Positions 1 to 9,846 of a stretch of DNA of 23,103 bases are shown here, one piece after another. Under the pieces are notes generated by a model. That model made no database searches. It was not told where the DNA came from and worked only from the letters and a program-made list of their open reading frames with translations. The position numbers and the translations under genes were made by a program. How positions within the stretch are numbered: position 1 is the stretch's first letter; each line of letters starts with the position of its first letter. Location of the stretch: the NCBI GenBank assembly GCA_018241455.1, contig JAFEDW010000003.1, positions 1 to 23,103 of the forward strand, in the 5' to 3' direction. The DNA is from Pseudomonadota bacterium (GTDB taxonomy: Bacteria; Pseudomonadota; Gammaproteobacteria; Steroidobacterales; Steroidobacteraceae).

Positions 1-1091
1 CCGATCGCGCCGAGGCCCGCGGCCATCGCCGCCAGCCGATCACTTTCCTTCACGCGCAGCTCGCCGGCGCCGGTCACCAGCGTCTCGCCCTCGGCACAGG
101 CGGCCGCAATGAACAGGATCGGCAGCTCATCGATCGCCAGCGGCACGAGTTCGGGCGGGATGACCGCGCCGCGCAGCGGGCCCGCGTGCACGGTGATGTC
201 GGCCAGCGGTTCCGGGCCGGCAGCGTCCGGCAGCTCCCTGACGGCGATGCGTCCACCCATCAGCCGCAGCATGTCGAGCAGGCCGGTGCGCGTCGGATTG
301 ATGCCGACGCGTTCAATGGTGAGTCCGTCGGCGGCGGCGAGGCAGCCGGCGACGATGAAGAACGCGGCCGAGGAGAAATCGCCCGGCACCTGCACCGCGG
401 TGCCGCGCAGCCTCTGGCCCCCGGCGAGCTCGACGCTCGCGCCCGCGCGCCGCACGCGCACGCCGAAACCGGCCAGCATGCGCTCGGTGTGATCGCGCGT
501 CGGCGCCGGCTCGGTGATTCGCGTTGCACCGTCAGCGCCCAATGCCGCCAGGAGAATCGCCGATTTGACCTGGGCGCTGGCCATCGGCAGCGCGTAGTCG
601 ATGCCATGCAACGACGCGCCGCCATGCAACACGACCGGCGGCCGGCCGTCGCGCGTGTCGATGCGCGCGCCCATCAGGCGCAGCGGCTTGGCGACGCGCT
701 CCATCGGCCGTTGCATCAGCGAGGCATCACCGACCAGCGTGCTGGAGAAGCGCTGGCCGCAAAGCAGCCCCATCGACAAGCGCATCGCGGTGCCGGCATT
801 GCCCATGTCGAGCGGTGTGGCGCTGGCGTGCAAGCCAGCGGGTCCCGCGCCTGTCACGATCACTTCGTGTTCGCCCGGTTGCGCGATGCGCACGCCGAGC
901 GCGCGCATGGCCGCCATCGTCGCGAGGCAATCGGCGCTGGCCAGGAAACCGCTGACGTGCGTGTCGCCGTGCGCGATGCCGCCCAGCATCAGCGCGCGAT
1001 GCGAAATCGATTTGTCGCCGGGCACGCGGATCGTGCCGCCGATGCGCTTGACCGGCGCGACCCGGTAACGGTGCCCGGCATCGCTGCTCAT
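1..1091 (-). CDS. aroA: 3-phosphoshikimate 1-carboxyvinyltransferase (EPSP synthase), 3' end cut by window edge
   Basis: Reading the minus strand from the ATG at 1091 gives an uninterrupted frame of about 363 codons that leaves the window at base 1. The enzyme condenses shikimate-3-phosphate with phosphoenolpyruvate in the cytoplasmic chorismate pathway. Visible signatures are PGDKSISHR (Lys27, substrate binding), MGNAGTAMRL, RPMERV, SAQVKSA, RDHTE, NPTRTG, and near the edge IDELPI and RVKESDR. The set GDKS, SAQ-x-K, R-D-H-T-E and N-P-T-R is the one I associate with class II EPSP synthases, not the E. coli class I type. The start overlaps the hisC stop as ATGA, so the two are almost certainly co-translated. 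Only some 60-80 residues of the usual 430-450 are missing. Identity is certain; the class is from remembered motifs. Confidence 0.97.
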   Translation of the reverse strand, partial: MSSDAGHRYRVAPVKRIGGTIRVPGDKSISHRALMLGGIAHGDTHVSGFLASADCLATMAAMRALGVRIAQPGEHEVIVTGAGPAGLHASATPLDMGNAGTAMRLSMGLLCGQRFSSTLVGDASLMQRPMERVAKPLRLMGARIDTRDGRPPVVLHGGASLHGIDYALPMASAQVKSAILLAALGADGATRITEPAPTRDHTERMLAGFGVRVRRAGASVELAGGQRLRGTAVQVPGDFSSAAFFIVAGCLAAADGLTIERVGINPTRTGLLDMLRLMGGRIAVRELPDAAGPEPLADITVHAGPLRGAVIPPELVPLAIDELPILFIAAACAEGETLVTGAGELRVKESDRLAAMAAGLGAI

Positions 1092-2251
1092 GCGGACCCC
1101 GCCGCCTGCGCGGCCGGCAACAGGCTGCCGAGGAGCTTCAGCATGCGATCGTTCTGCTCCGGCAGGCCGATCGAGATGCGCAGGTGATGCGGCAAGCCAT
1201 AGCCGCCGATCGGCCGTACGATCACGCCGCCACGCAGCATCTGTTCATAGACCTGTGCCGCGCTCCTGCCGCAATCGACCATCAGGAAGTTGCCGGCGGA
1301 CGGCGCGAATTGCAGGCCCATTGCGCGCAGCGCAGCCTCGACGCGCACGCGCTCGCCGACGATGCGTCGTGCGGCATCCCGCACGTGCGCCGGGTCGCGC
1401 AGCGCCGCGATGGCGGCCGCCTGCGCCAGGTTGCCGACATTGAACGCCGGCCGGTAACGGTTCATCGCATCGGCCACTTCCGGGTGCGAGACCGCGTAGC
1501 CGATGCGCAATCCGGCCAGGCCGTAGCCCTTGCTGAAGGTGCGCAGCACCACCAGGTTCGGATGGTCGGTCAGCCACGGCAGCCCGCTCGGCACGCCGCT
1601 CAGCTCCGCGAACTCGAGGTAGGCCTCGTCGAGCACCACCAGCGCGTGCGCGGGCACGGCCTCGATGAACCGCTTGAGTGCCGCATGTTCCACCCAGGTG
1701 CCGGTCGGATTGTTCGGATTGGCGATGAATACCAGCCGCGTGTCGGCACGGATCACGCGCAGCATCGCATCGAGATCGTGCCCATAGGGCATCGCTGCGC
1801 CGGGGGCATACGCCGGCGCCTCGAGGCAGGCGGCGCCGGTGGCGCGGATCACGAGCGGATAGATCGCGAAACCGTACTGCGAACACACGGCGCTGTGCTG
1901 CACATTAAGGAAGGTCTCGGCCAGCATCAGCAGCAGTTCGTTCGAGCCGTTGCCGACCGTCAGGCACTCGACCGGCAAGGCGAGATGCGCGGCCAGTGCC
2001 TGCTTCAGCTCATGCGCGCTGCCGTCCGGATACAGCCAGACGTCGGCAATGGCCGCCTGGATCGCCGCAACGACCGCCGGGCTGGGGCCGTAGGGGTTTT
2101 CATTCGACGCGAGCTTGATGACATCGCTGATGCCGTACTCGCGTTGCAGTTCGCTGATCGGCTTGCCGGGCACGTACGGCGAAAGCGCGCGCACTGCCGC
2201 CGTAGCGAGCTGCCCGGGGTGCGCTGCCGCGGGCTTCGTCGGCGCGCTCAT
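1088..2251 (-). CDS. hisC: Histidinol-phosphate aminotransferase, HisC2-type
   Basis: 387-residue fold-type I PLP aminotransferase. It transaminates imidazole-acetol phosphate with glutamate in histidine synthesis; in this genomic setting such enzymes may also act on aromatic 2-oxo acids. Visible motifs: KLASNENPYGPSP near residues 46-58, NPNNPTG at 178-184, DEAY at 208-211, the PLP lysine in TFSKGYGLAGLRIGY (Lys241) and the phosphate-binding Arg just after it. The ATG lies one base after the pheA stop, and its own stop overlaps the aroA start, so it sits inside a co-transcribed aromatic amino acid block. Location next to pheA and aroA rather than with other his genes matches the hisC2 position in pseudomonads. 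Whether it serves histidine, phenylalanine/tyrosine or both cannot be decided here. Confidence 0.95.
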   Translation of the reverse strand: MSAPTKPAAAHPGQLATAAVRALSPYVPGKPISELQREYGISDVIKLASNENPYGPSPAVVAAIQAAIADVWLYPDGSAHELKQALAAHLALPVECLTVGNGSNELLLMLAETFLNVQHSAVCSQYGFAIYPLVIRATGAACLEAPAYAPGAAMPYGHDLDAMLRVIRADTRLVFIANPNNPTGTWVEHAALKRFIEAVPAHALVVLDEAYLEFAELSGVPSGLPWLTDHPNLVVLRTFSKGYGLAGLRIGYAVSHPEVADAMNRYRPAFNVGNLAQAAAIAALRDPAHVRDAARRIVGERVRVEAALRAMGLQFAPSAGNFLMVDCGRSAAQVYEQMLRGGVIVRPIGGYGLPHHLRISIGLPEQNDRMLKLLGSLLPAAQAAGSA

Positions 2252-2252
2252 G

Positions 2253-3392
2253 TCACAGGACCGAGCGCGGGTAGGAACCGATCACGCGGAACAGCGAGGC
2301 GCGCGCCTTGAGGCTCTTGAGAGCGCGCGCGACCGGCTTGTCGCTGACGTGGCCTTCGATGTCGATGAAGAACACGTAATGCCACTTGCCGCGGCGCGAT
2401 GGCCGGGATTCGATGCGCGTCATGCTGATGCGGTTCTTCGCCAGCGGCTCGAGCAGCCGGTACAGCGCGCCCGGCGCGGCGGTGCTGCCGGTCGACACCA
2501 GCAGCGTGGTCTTGTCGGCGCCGCTGCGCGCCAGCAGCTTCCGGCCGATGACGAGGAAGCGCGTGGTGTTGTCGGCGCGGTCCTCGATCTCGTGCGCCAT
2601 CAGGCGCAGCCCATAGACCTCGGCGGCGGTTTCGCCGGCGATCGCCGCGGTGCCGTGCTCGTCGCGCGCGCGCCGCGCGCCCTCGGCGTTGCTGCTGACC
2701 GGCACGCGCTCGGCATCCGGCAGGTTCTCATCGAGCCACAGCCGGCACTGCGCCAGTGCCTGCGCGTGCGCGCACACGCGCGCGATCGTGGCGAGCGATT
2801 CCATGCGGCCCATCAGGCAGTGGCGGATGCGCAGTTCCACCTCGCCGCAGATGTGCAGCGGGCTGCCGACCAGTCGATCGAGCGTGTGCGTGACCGTGCC
2901 CTCGCTCGAATTCTCCACCGCCACGACGCCGAAGTCGGCATTGCCCGCCTCGACCTCGTGGAACACTTCGTCGCTCGTGCCCAGCGCCAGCGCCCGCACC
3001 GAATGGCCGAAATGCTTGTACACCGCTGCCTGCGTGTAGGTGCCTTCAGGCCCGAGGAACGCGACCTTGAGGGGTTCCTGCTGCGCCAGGCAGGCCGACA
3101 TGATTTCGCGGAACAGCCGTGCAATTTCCTCGTTGCGCAGCGGCCCATGGTTGCGCTCCAGCGCCGCGCGCAGCACCTCGGCTTCGCGTTCCGGCCGGTA
3201 GAAATCGACGGTATGCCCGTCGGCGTGCTTCGAGATGCCCACCTGGGCCGCCAGCTGCGCGCGCCGGCTGATCAGCCGCTGCAGCTGCTCATCGAGCGCG
3301 TCGATCTCGGCGCGGATCGCCGCCAGCGGCGCGGCCGGCGGGGTCGGCGCAGCGGCTGCGGCGCGTCGGGTGGATTTGCGTCGGATGGCCAT
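2253..3392 (-). CDS. pheA: Bifunctional chorismate mutase / prephenate dehydratase (P-protein)
   Basis: Converts chorismate to prephenate and then phenylpyruvate. An N-terminal AroQ-type chorismate mutase helix bundle (about residues 20-105: AIRAEIDALDEQLQRLISRR, then FYRPEREAEVL) is followed by a prephenate dehydratase domain (VAFLGPEGTYTQAA, VVAVENSSEGTV, and the catalytic TTRF motif in DNTTRFLVIG). A C-terminal ACT domain carries GALYRLL and ESRPSR, the phenylalanine-binding feedback motifs, so allosteric inhibition by Phe is expected. I prefer the ATG at 3392 (379 residues, MAIRRKSTRR). A TTG two codons upstream at 3398 is also in frame, and neither has a good ribosome binding site. It starts 18 bases after the serA stop and its own stop is one base before hisC. 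Confidence 0.96.
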   Translation of the reverse strand: MAIRRKSTRRAAAAAPTPPAAPLAAIRAEIDALDEQLQRLISRRAQLAAQVGISKHADGHTVDFYRPEREAEVLRAALERNHGPLRNEEIARLFREIMSACLAQQEPLKVAFLGPEGTYTQAAVYKHFGHSVRALALGTSDEVFHEVEAGNADFGVVAVENSSEGTVTHTLDRLVGSPLHICGEVELRIRHCLMGRMESLATIARVCAHAQALAQCRLWLDENLPDAERVPVSSNAEGARRARDEHGTAAIAGETAAEVYGLRLMAHEIEDRADNTTRFLVIGRKLLARSGADKTTLLVSTGSTAAPGALYRLLEPLAKNRISMTRIESRPSRRGKWHYVFFIDIEGHVSDKPVARALKSLKARASLFRVIGSYPRSVL

Positions 3393-3410
3393 GCGCAATA
3401 TGCCCGCTTG

Positions 3411-4592
3411 CTAGCCCTGCTCCTGCACGACGCGCGCCGACAGCACGCCGTCGATGCTGCGGAGTTTGCGCACCAGCGGTTCGTCGACACCGCCGTCGGT
3501 GTCGATCAGCGTGTACGCGAGCTCGCCGCGCGATTTGTTCAGCAGGTCGGCGATGTTGATGTTGGCGCTCGCCAGCAGCGTGGAGATCTGGCCGACCATG
3601 TTCGGCACGTTGTTGTTGGCGATCGCGAGGCGCGTCTTGCCGGGCACGCGCGGCAGCACCGCCTCGGGAAAATTCACCGAGTTGCGGATGTTGCCGTTCT
3701 CGAGGAAGTCGCGCAGCGTCTCGGCCGCCATGGCGGCGCAATTCTCTTCGGCCTCACCGGTGGACGCACCAAGGTGCGGCAGCGTGATGGCGCGCGGATG
3801 CCGCTTCAGCGAGCGGGTCGGGAAATCGCACACGTAGGCGTGCAGGTGTCCGCTGTCGAGCGCCGCGATGATGTCGGCCTCGTCGACGATCGGCGCGCGC
3901 GCGAAATTCAGGATGACGCCGCCCGGGCGCATCAGCTTGAGGCGCGCGGCATTGACCAGGCCGCGCGTCTGCGCATTGAGCGGCACGTGTACGCTGACCA
4001 GGTCGGCGCGCGCGAACAGGTCATCGAGCGACAGCGCCTGCTCGACCGAGGCCGACAACTGCCAGGCGCGCTGCACGGTGATCTGCGGATCGTAGCCGAG
4101 CACTTTCATGCCGAGCGATTGGCCCGCATTGGCGACCTCGACGCCGATGGCGCCGAGTCCCACCACCGCGAGCGTCCGGCCCGGTAATTCGAAGCCGACG
4201 AAGTTCTTCTTGCCTTTTTCGACCGCCGCGTCGATCGCGGCATCGTCGCCCTCGAGGCCGCGGGCGAAGTCCCAGGCCTGGCAGATGTTCCGTGCCGCGA
4301 GGAACAGCCCGGCCAGCACCAGCTCCTTGACCGCGTTCGCATTGGCGCCGGGGGCGTTGAAGACCGGAATGCCGCGCATGCTGAGTTGCGCGACTGGGAT
4401 GTTATTGGTGCCAGCGCCGGCGCGCGCCACGGCGAGGAGCGAATCCGGCACCGGCAACTTGTGCATGTCGGCCGAGCGCACCAGCACGCCGTGCGGATGG
4501 TTCAATTCGGAGGCGACTTCATAGCGCTCGCGCGGGAGCTTCTCCAGTCCGCGGACACTGATGCTGTTGAGCTTGAGGATGCGGTACGCCAT
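3411..4592 (-). CDS. serA: D-3-phosphoglycerate dehydrogenase, short ACT-containing form
   Basis: First step of serine synthesis: NAD-dependent oxidation of 3-phosphoglycerate. 393 residues. The Rossmann motif is VVGLGAIG (GLGAIG at 145-150), the catalytic Arg is in NFARAPIVDE (Arg232), the catalytic His in LPHLGAST (His273), and a C-terminal ACT domain spans about 320-393 (NNVPNMVGQISTLLASANIN). The usual Glu of the Arg/Glu/His triad, in a DVFPTEP-like segment, is not at its place: this protein reads CDFPTRS (about 256-261). I believe this is typical of the roughly 390-residue subfamily with DFP followed by non-acidic residues, so it need not mean inactivity. It lies 10 bases after serC, so the two consecutive pathway enzymes are made together. 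Confidence 0.95.
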   Translation of the reverse strand: MAYRILKLNSISVRGLEKLPRERYEVASELNHPHGVLVRSADMHKLPVPDSLLAVARAGAGTNNIPVAQLSMRGIPVFNAPGANANAVKELVLAGLFLAARNICQAWDFARGLEGDDAAIDAAVEKGKKNFVGFELPGRTLAVVGLGAIGVEVANAGQSLGMKVLGYDPQITVQRAWQLSASVEQALSLDDLFARADLVSVHVPLNAQTRGLVNAARLKLMRPGGVILNFARAPIVDEADIIAALDSGHLHAYVCDFPTRSLKRHPRAITLPHLGASTGEAEENCAAMAAETLRDFLENGNIRNSVNFPEAVLPRVPGKTRLAIANNNVPNMVGQISTLLASANINIADLLNKSRGELAYTLIDTDGGVDEPLVRKLRSIDGVLSARVVQEQG

Positions 4593-4602
4593 GTCGGGGG
4601 AC

Positions 4603-5682
4603 TCAACCGCTACGGCGCGCGAACTCGCGCATGAATTCGACCAGTGCGGCGACTCCCGCCGGTGGCAGCGCGTTGTACAGGCTGGCGCGCATGCCGCCGA
4701 CCGAGCGATGGCCCTCCAGGTTGACGAGGCCGGCGGCGCGTGCCTCGGCGATGAAGCTCTTGTCGAGCTCGGGCCTGGCGAGCGTGAACGGCACGTTCAT
4801 CCACGAGCGGCAGGCCGGCGCGACCGGATTGCGGTAGAAGCCGCCGGAGCCGTCGATGGCTTGATACAGGCTGGTGGCCTTGGCCTGGTTGATCTCGCCC
4901 ATGCGCGCGAGGCCTCCCTGGCGCTTGAGCCATTTGAATACGAGTCCGGCGAAGTACCAGGCAAAGGTCGGCGGCGTGTTCAACATCGAGTTGTCGTCAG
5001 CCACCAGCTTGTAGTCGAGCACCGAGGGCGTCTCGCGGCGCGCGCGACCCAGCAGGTCCTCGCGCACGATGACGACGCACAGTCCGGCCGGACCGATGTT
5101 CTTCTGGGCGCCGGCGTAGATGAGCCCGAAGCGGCTGACATCGATCGGCCGCGACAGGATGGTCGACGACATATCGGCCACGAGCGGCGCGCGCGCCTCG
5201 GGCACGAACGGGAACTCGACGCCACCGATGGTCTCGTTCGGCGTGTAGTGCAGGTAGGCCGCGCCGGGCGTGAGCCGCCAGCCCGATGGCGCCGGAATGT
5301 CGCAGTATTTGCTATCGGCGGCGTCAGCCGCGATGTTGACCTTGCAATAGCGCGGCGCTTCGGCGCTCGCCTTCTTCGACCAATGGCCGGTGTTGACGCA
5401 GTCGACCACGCTGTCGGCGGTGGTCAGGTTCAGCGGGATGGCCGCGAACTGCAGCGTCGCGCCGCCCTGCATGAACAGCACCTTGTAGCCAGGTGGGATC
5501 GCGAGCAGCTCGCGCAGGTCCGCTTCCGCTTCGGCCGCGCAGGCGACGAAGGCCTTGCCGCGATGGCTGACCTCCATGACCGACATGCCACCGCCGCGCC
5601 AGTCCAGCAATTCTTCGCGGGCCTGTTCCAGCACTTCGCGCGGCAGCACGGCCGGGCCGGGAGAGAAGTTGTAGACGCTCAA
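4603..5682 (-). CDS. serC: Phosphoserine aminotransferase
   Basis: PLP enzyme of serine synthesis (3-phosphohydroxypyruvate plus glutamate); the family also acts in pyridoxal phosphate synthesis. Motifs: YNFSPGPAVLP at the N terminus, MSVMEVSHRGKAF, MQGGATLQFAAIPLNL, NTGHWSKKA, and the PLP lysine in YAGAQKNIGPAG. Start choice: the frame can begin at a GTG at 5718, but no Shine-Dalgarno lies before it. A TTG at 5682 has GGAG about six bases upstream and yields MSVYNFSPGP, matching the usual family N terminus and giving 359 residues (E. coli about 362). I therefore chose TTG. It follows gyrA by 39 bases and precedes serA by 10. Confidence 0.93.
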   Translation of the reverse strand: MSVYNFSPGPAVLPREVLEQAREELLDWRGGGMSVMEVSHRGKAFVACAAEAEADLRELLAIPPGYKVLFMQGGATLQFAAIPLNLTTADSVVDCVNTGHWSKKASAEAPRYCKVNIAADAADSKYCDIPAPSGWRLTPGAAYLHYTPNETIGGVEFPFVPEARAPLVADMSSTILSRPIDVSRFGLIYAGAQKNIGPAGLCVVIVREDLLGRARRETPSVLDYKLVADDNSMLNTPPTFAWYFAGLVFKWLKRQGGLARMGEINQAKATSLYQAIDGSGGFYRNPVAPACRSWMNVPFTLARPELDKSFIAEARAAGLVNLEGHRSVGGMRASLYNALPPAGVAALVEFMREFARRSG

Positions 5683-5721
5683 GGGAAACTCCGGCGGGGA
5701 ATTCTCAAAACGAGGCACTAA

Positions 5722-8343
<2,622 letters not shown>

Positions 8344-8443
8344 GAGTAACCCGATGTTTTTAACCGCGAAAGTTTATCATACGAACCAGCCCCGGCGAGG
8401 TTGGAAACGCGGCCTTTCCGGTCATTTCGTTATACTGCAAGTC
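8344..8443. promoter_or_regulatory. Divergent gyrA / ubiG promoter region
   Basis: One hundred bases between two divergent starts, visibly more AT-rich than the surroundings. On the plus strand TATACT at 8431-8436 is a near-consensus -10 box seven bases from the ubiG ATG at 8444. On the minus strand TATGAT at 8376-8381 could be the gyrA -10, giving a leader of roughly 25 bases. I see no convincing -35 for either. No Shine-Dalgarno is visible before ubiG. Confidence 0.5.
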
Positions 8444-9160
8444 ATGGGTGCAGCGGCCAACCTGGACACGGCGGAACTGGCGAAATTCGAGGCCGTCGCG
8501 CACCAGTATTGGGATCCCACCGGCCCGCTGCACACGCTGCACAGCCTCAATCCAGTGCGCAGCGAATTTGTCGCTGCGCGCAGCGTGCTGGCTGGCGCCC
8601 GCGTCGCGGATGTGGGTTGCGGCGGTGGCCTGTTGTGCGAATCGCTGGCTGCGCGGGGCGCACAGGTCACGGGCATCGATCTTTCGCCCACGATGATCAG
8701 CGTGGCCGAACTGCACGCCGCGGAAAGCAAGCTGGCGATCGATTATCGGCTGCAGGCGGCGGCCGCGCTGGCGGCTGCGGCGCCGGCCCGTTTTGACGTG
8801 GTCTGCTGCATGGAGCTGGCCGAGCACGTGCCCGATCCGTCGGCGCTGGTCGCGGAGCTGGCGCGCCTGCTGCGCCCCGGCGGATCATTGTTCGTCTCCA
8901 CGATCAATCGCACGCCGCAGGCTTTCCTCGGCGCCATCGTCGCGGCCGAATACCTGCTCGGGCTGGTGCCGCGCGGCACGCACGAATATGCACGACTGAT
9001 CCGCCCGGCAGAGCTCGCGCGGGCGGCGCGTGCAGCCGGCCTTGAACTGCGCGAACTCGCCGGCCTCGCCTACAACCCGTTCACTCGCCGTGCCCATCTT
9101 GGAACGCGCGTCGACGTCAACTATCTGGCGCAGTTCTCACTGCCCGCGGGGCGCGCTTGA
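8444..9160 (+). CDS. ubiG: Ubiquinone biosynthesis O-methyltransferase
   Basis: SAM-dependent class I methyltransferase that carries out both O-methylations of the ubiquinone ring. 238 residues from the ATG at 8444: MGAAANLDTAELAKFEAVAHQYWDPTG resembles the UbiG N terminus (kept here only as the key string HQYWDPTG, about residues 20-27). Motif I is VADVGCGGGLL (54-64), motif post-I is TGIDLS, and the UbiG-type PRGTHEY occurs near residue 180, where it is thought to help membrane association. The frame extends upstream of 8444, but those codons lie in promoter sequence and do not resemble UbiG. Its stop overlaps the next start as TTGA. It is the first gene of a four-gene plus-strand run. Confidence 0.96.
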   Translation: MGAAANLDTAELAKFEAVAHQYWDPTGPLHTLHSLNPVRSEFVAARSVLAGARVADVGCGGGLLCESLAARGAQVTGIDLSPTMISVAELHAAESKLAIDYRLQAAAALAAAAPARFDVVCCMELAEHVPDPSALVAELARLLRPGGSLFVSTINRTPQAFLGAIVAAEYLLGLVPRGTHEYARLIRPAELARAARAAGLELRELAGLAYNPFTRRAHLGTRVDVNYLAQFSLPAGRA

Positions 9161-9846
9161 GCGCCTCGACGCGCTCGCGCGCGGCGCTGTTCGACCTCGA
9201 CGGCACGCTGCTCGACACCGCGCCCGACCTGGCGGCGGCGCTCAACGTGCTGCTGGCCGAGCAAGGCCGCGAACCGCTCGCGCTGGCGACCATTCGTCCG
9301 CAGGTCTCCACCGGCGCGATCGCAGTCGTGCATACCGGCTTTCCCGAGGTCGAGGTGGGCAGTGCCGAATTCGAGGCGCTGCGGCTGCGGTTCCTCGACC
9401 ACTACCGCGCCGCGCTCGCCGTGCACACGCGGTTGTTCCCGGGCTTCGAGGCGGTGCTCGAGACGCTCGAGGCGCACGCGCTGCCCTGGGGCATCATCAC
9501 CAACAAGGCCGCCTGGCTGACCGAGCCGCTGCTCGGCGAACTGGGCCTGCTCGCGCGCGCCGCCTGCGTCGTGAGTGGCGACACGCTGGCGGTGCGCAAG
9601 CCGCATCCGCAGCCACTGTTGCTGGCGGCCGAGCGCATCAGCATGCCGGTGGCCGACTGCGTCTACGTCGGCGATGCCTTGCGCGACGTGCAGGCCGCGC
9701 GCGCCGCTGGCATGGTGCCGCTGGGTGCGCGCTACGGTTACCTGAATGCGAGCGAGGCGCCCGACACCTGGCCGGTGGCTGGATGGCTCGAGGAACCGGG
9801 CGACCTGTTGCCGTGGCTGCACCTCGAGCAACGGGCGATGCACTGA
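9157..9846 (+). CDS. mupP: HAD-IA phosphatase, MupP / phosphoglycolate phosphatase type
   Basis: 229-residue haloacid-dehalogenase phosphatase with the four HAD motifs: LFDLDGTLLD (nucleophile Asp13, acid/base Asp15), IITNKA, the lysine in VRKPHPQP, and VYVGDALRDVQAA. Such proteins are usually labelled Gph. The position directly after ubiG and near yciK is that of the pseudomonad MupP, which removes phosphate from N-acetylmuramate 6-phosphate in the cell-wall recycling bypass that bears on fosfomycin tolerance. I lean to MupP on synteny alone, since sequence motifs do not separate the two activities by eye. The start is a TTG overlapping the ubiG stop by four bases. The stop overlaps the rmuC ATG by one base (TGATG). 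Confidence 0.75.
   Translation: MSASTRSRAALFDLDGTLLDTAPDLAAALNVLLAEQGREPLALATIRPQVSTGAIAVVHTGFPEVEVGSAEFEALRLRFLDHYRAALAVHTRLFPGFEAVLETLEAHALPWGIITNKAAWLTEPLLGELGLLARAACVVSGDTLAVRKPHPQPLLLAAERISMPVADCVYVGDALRDVQAARAAGMVPLGARYGYLNASEAPDTWPVAGWLEEPGDLLPWLHLEQRAMH

Noticed and set aside
2115..4187. A 690-codon plus-strand open frame antisense to pheA and serA
   Set aside because: It mirrors real minus-strand genes, has Arg/His/Ala-rich text without any domain, and is the usual by-product of GC-rich codon use.
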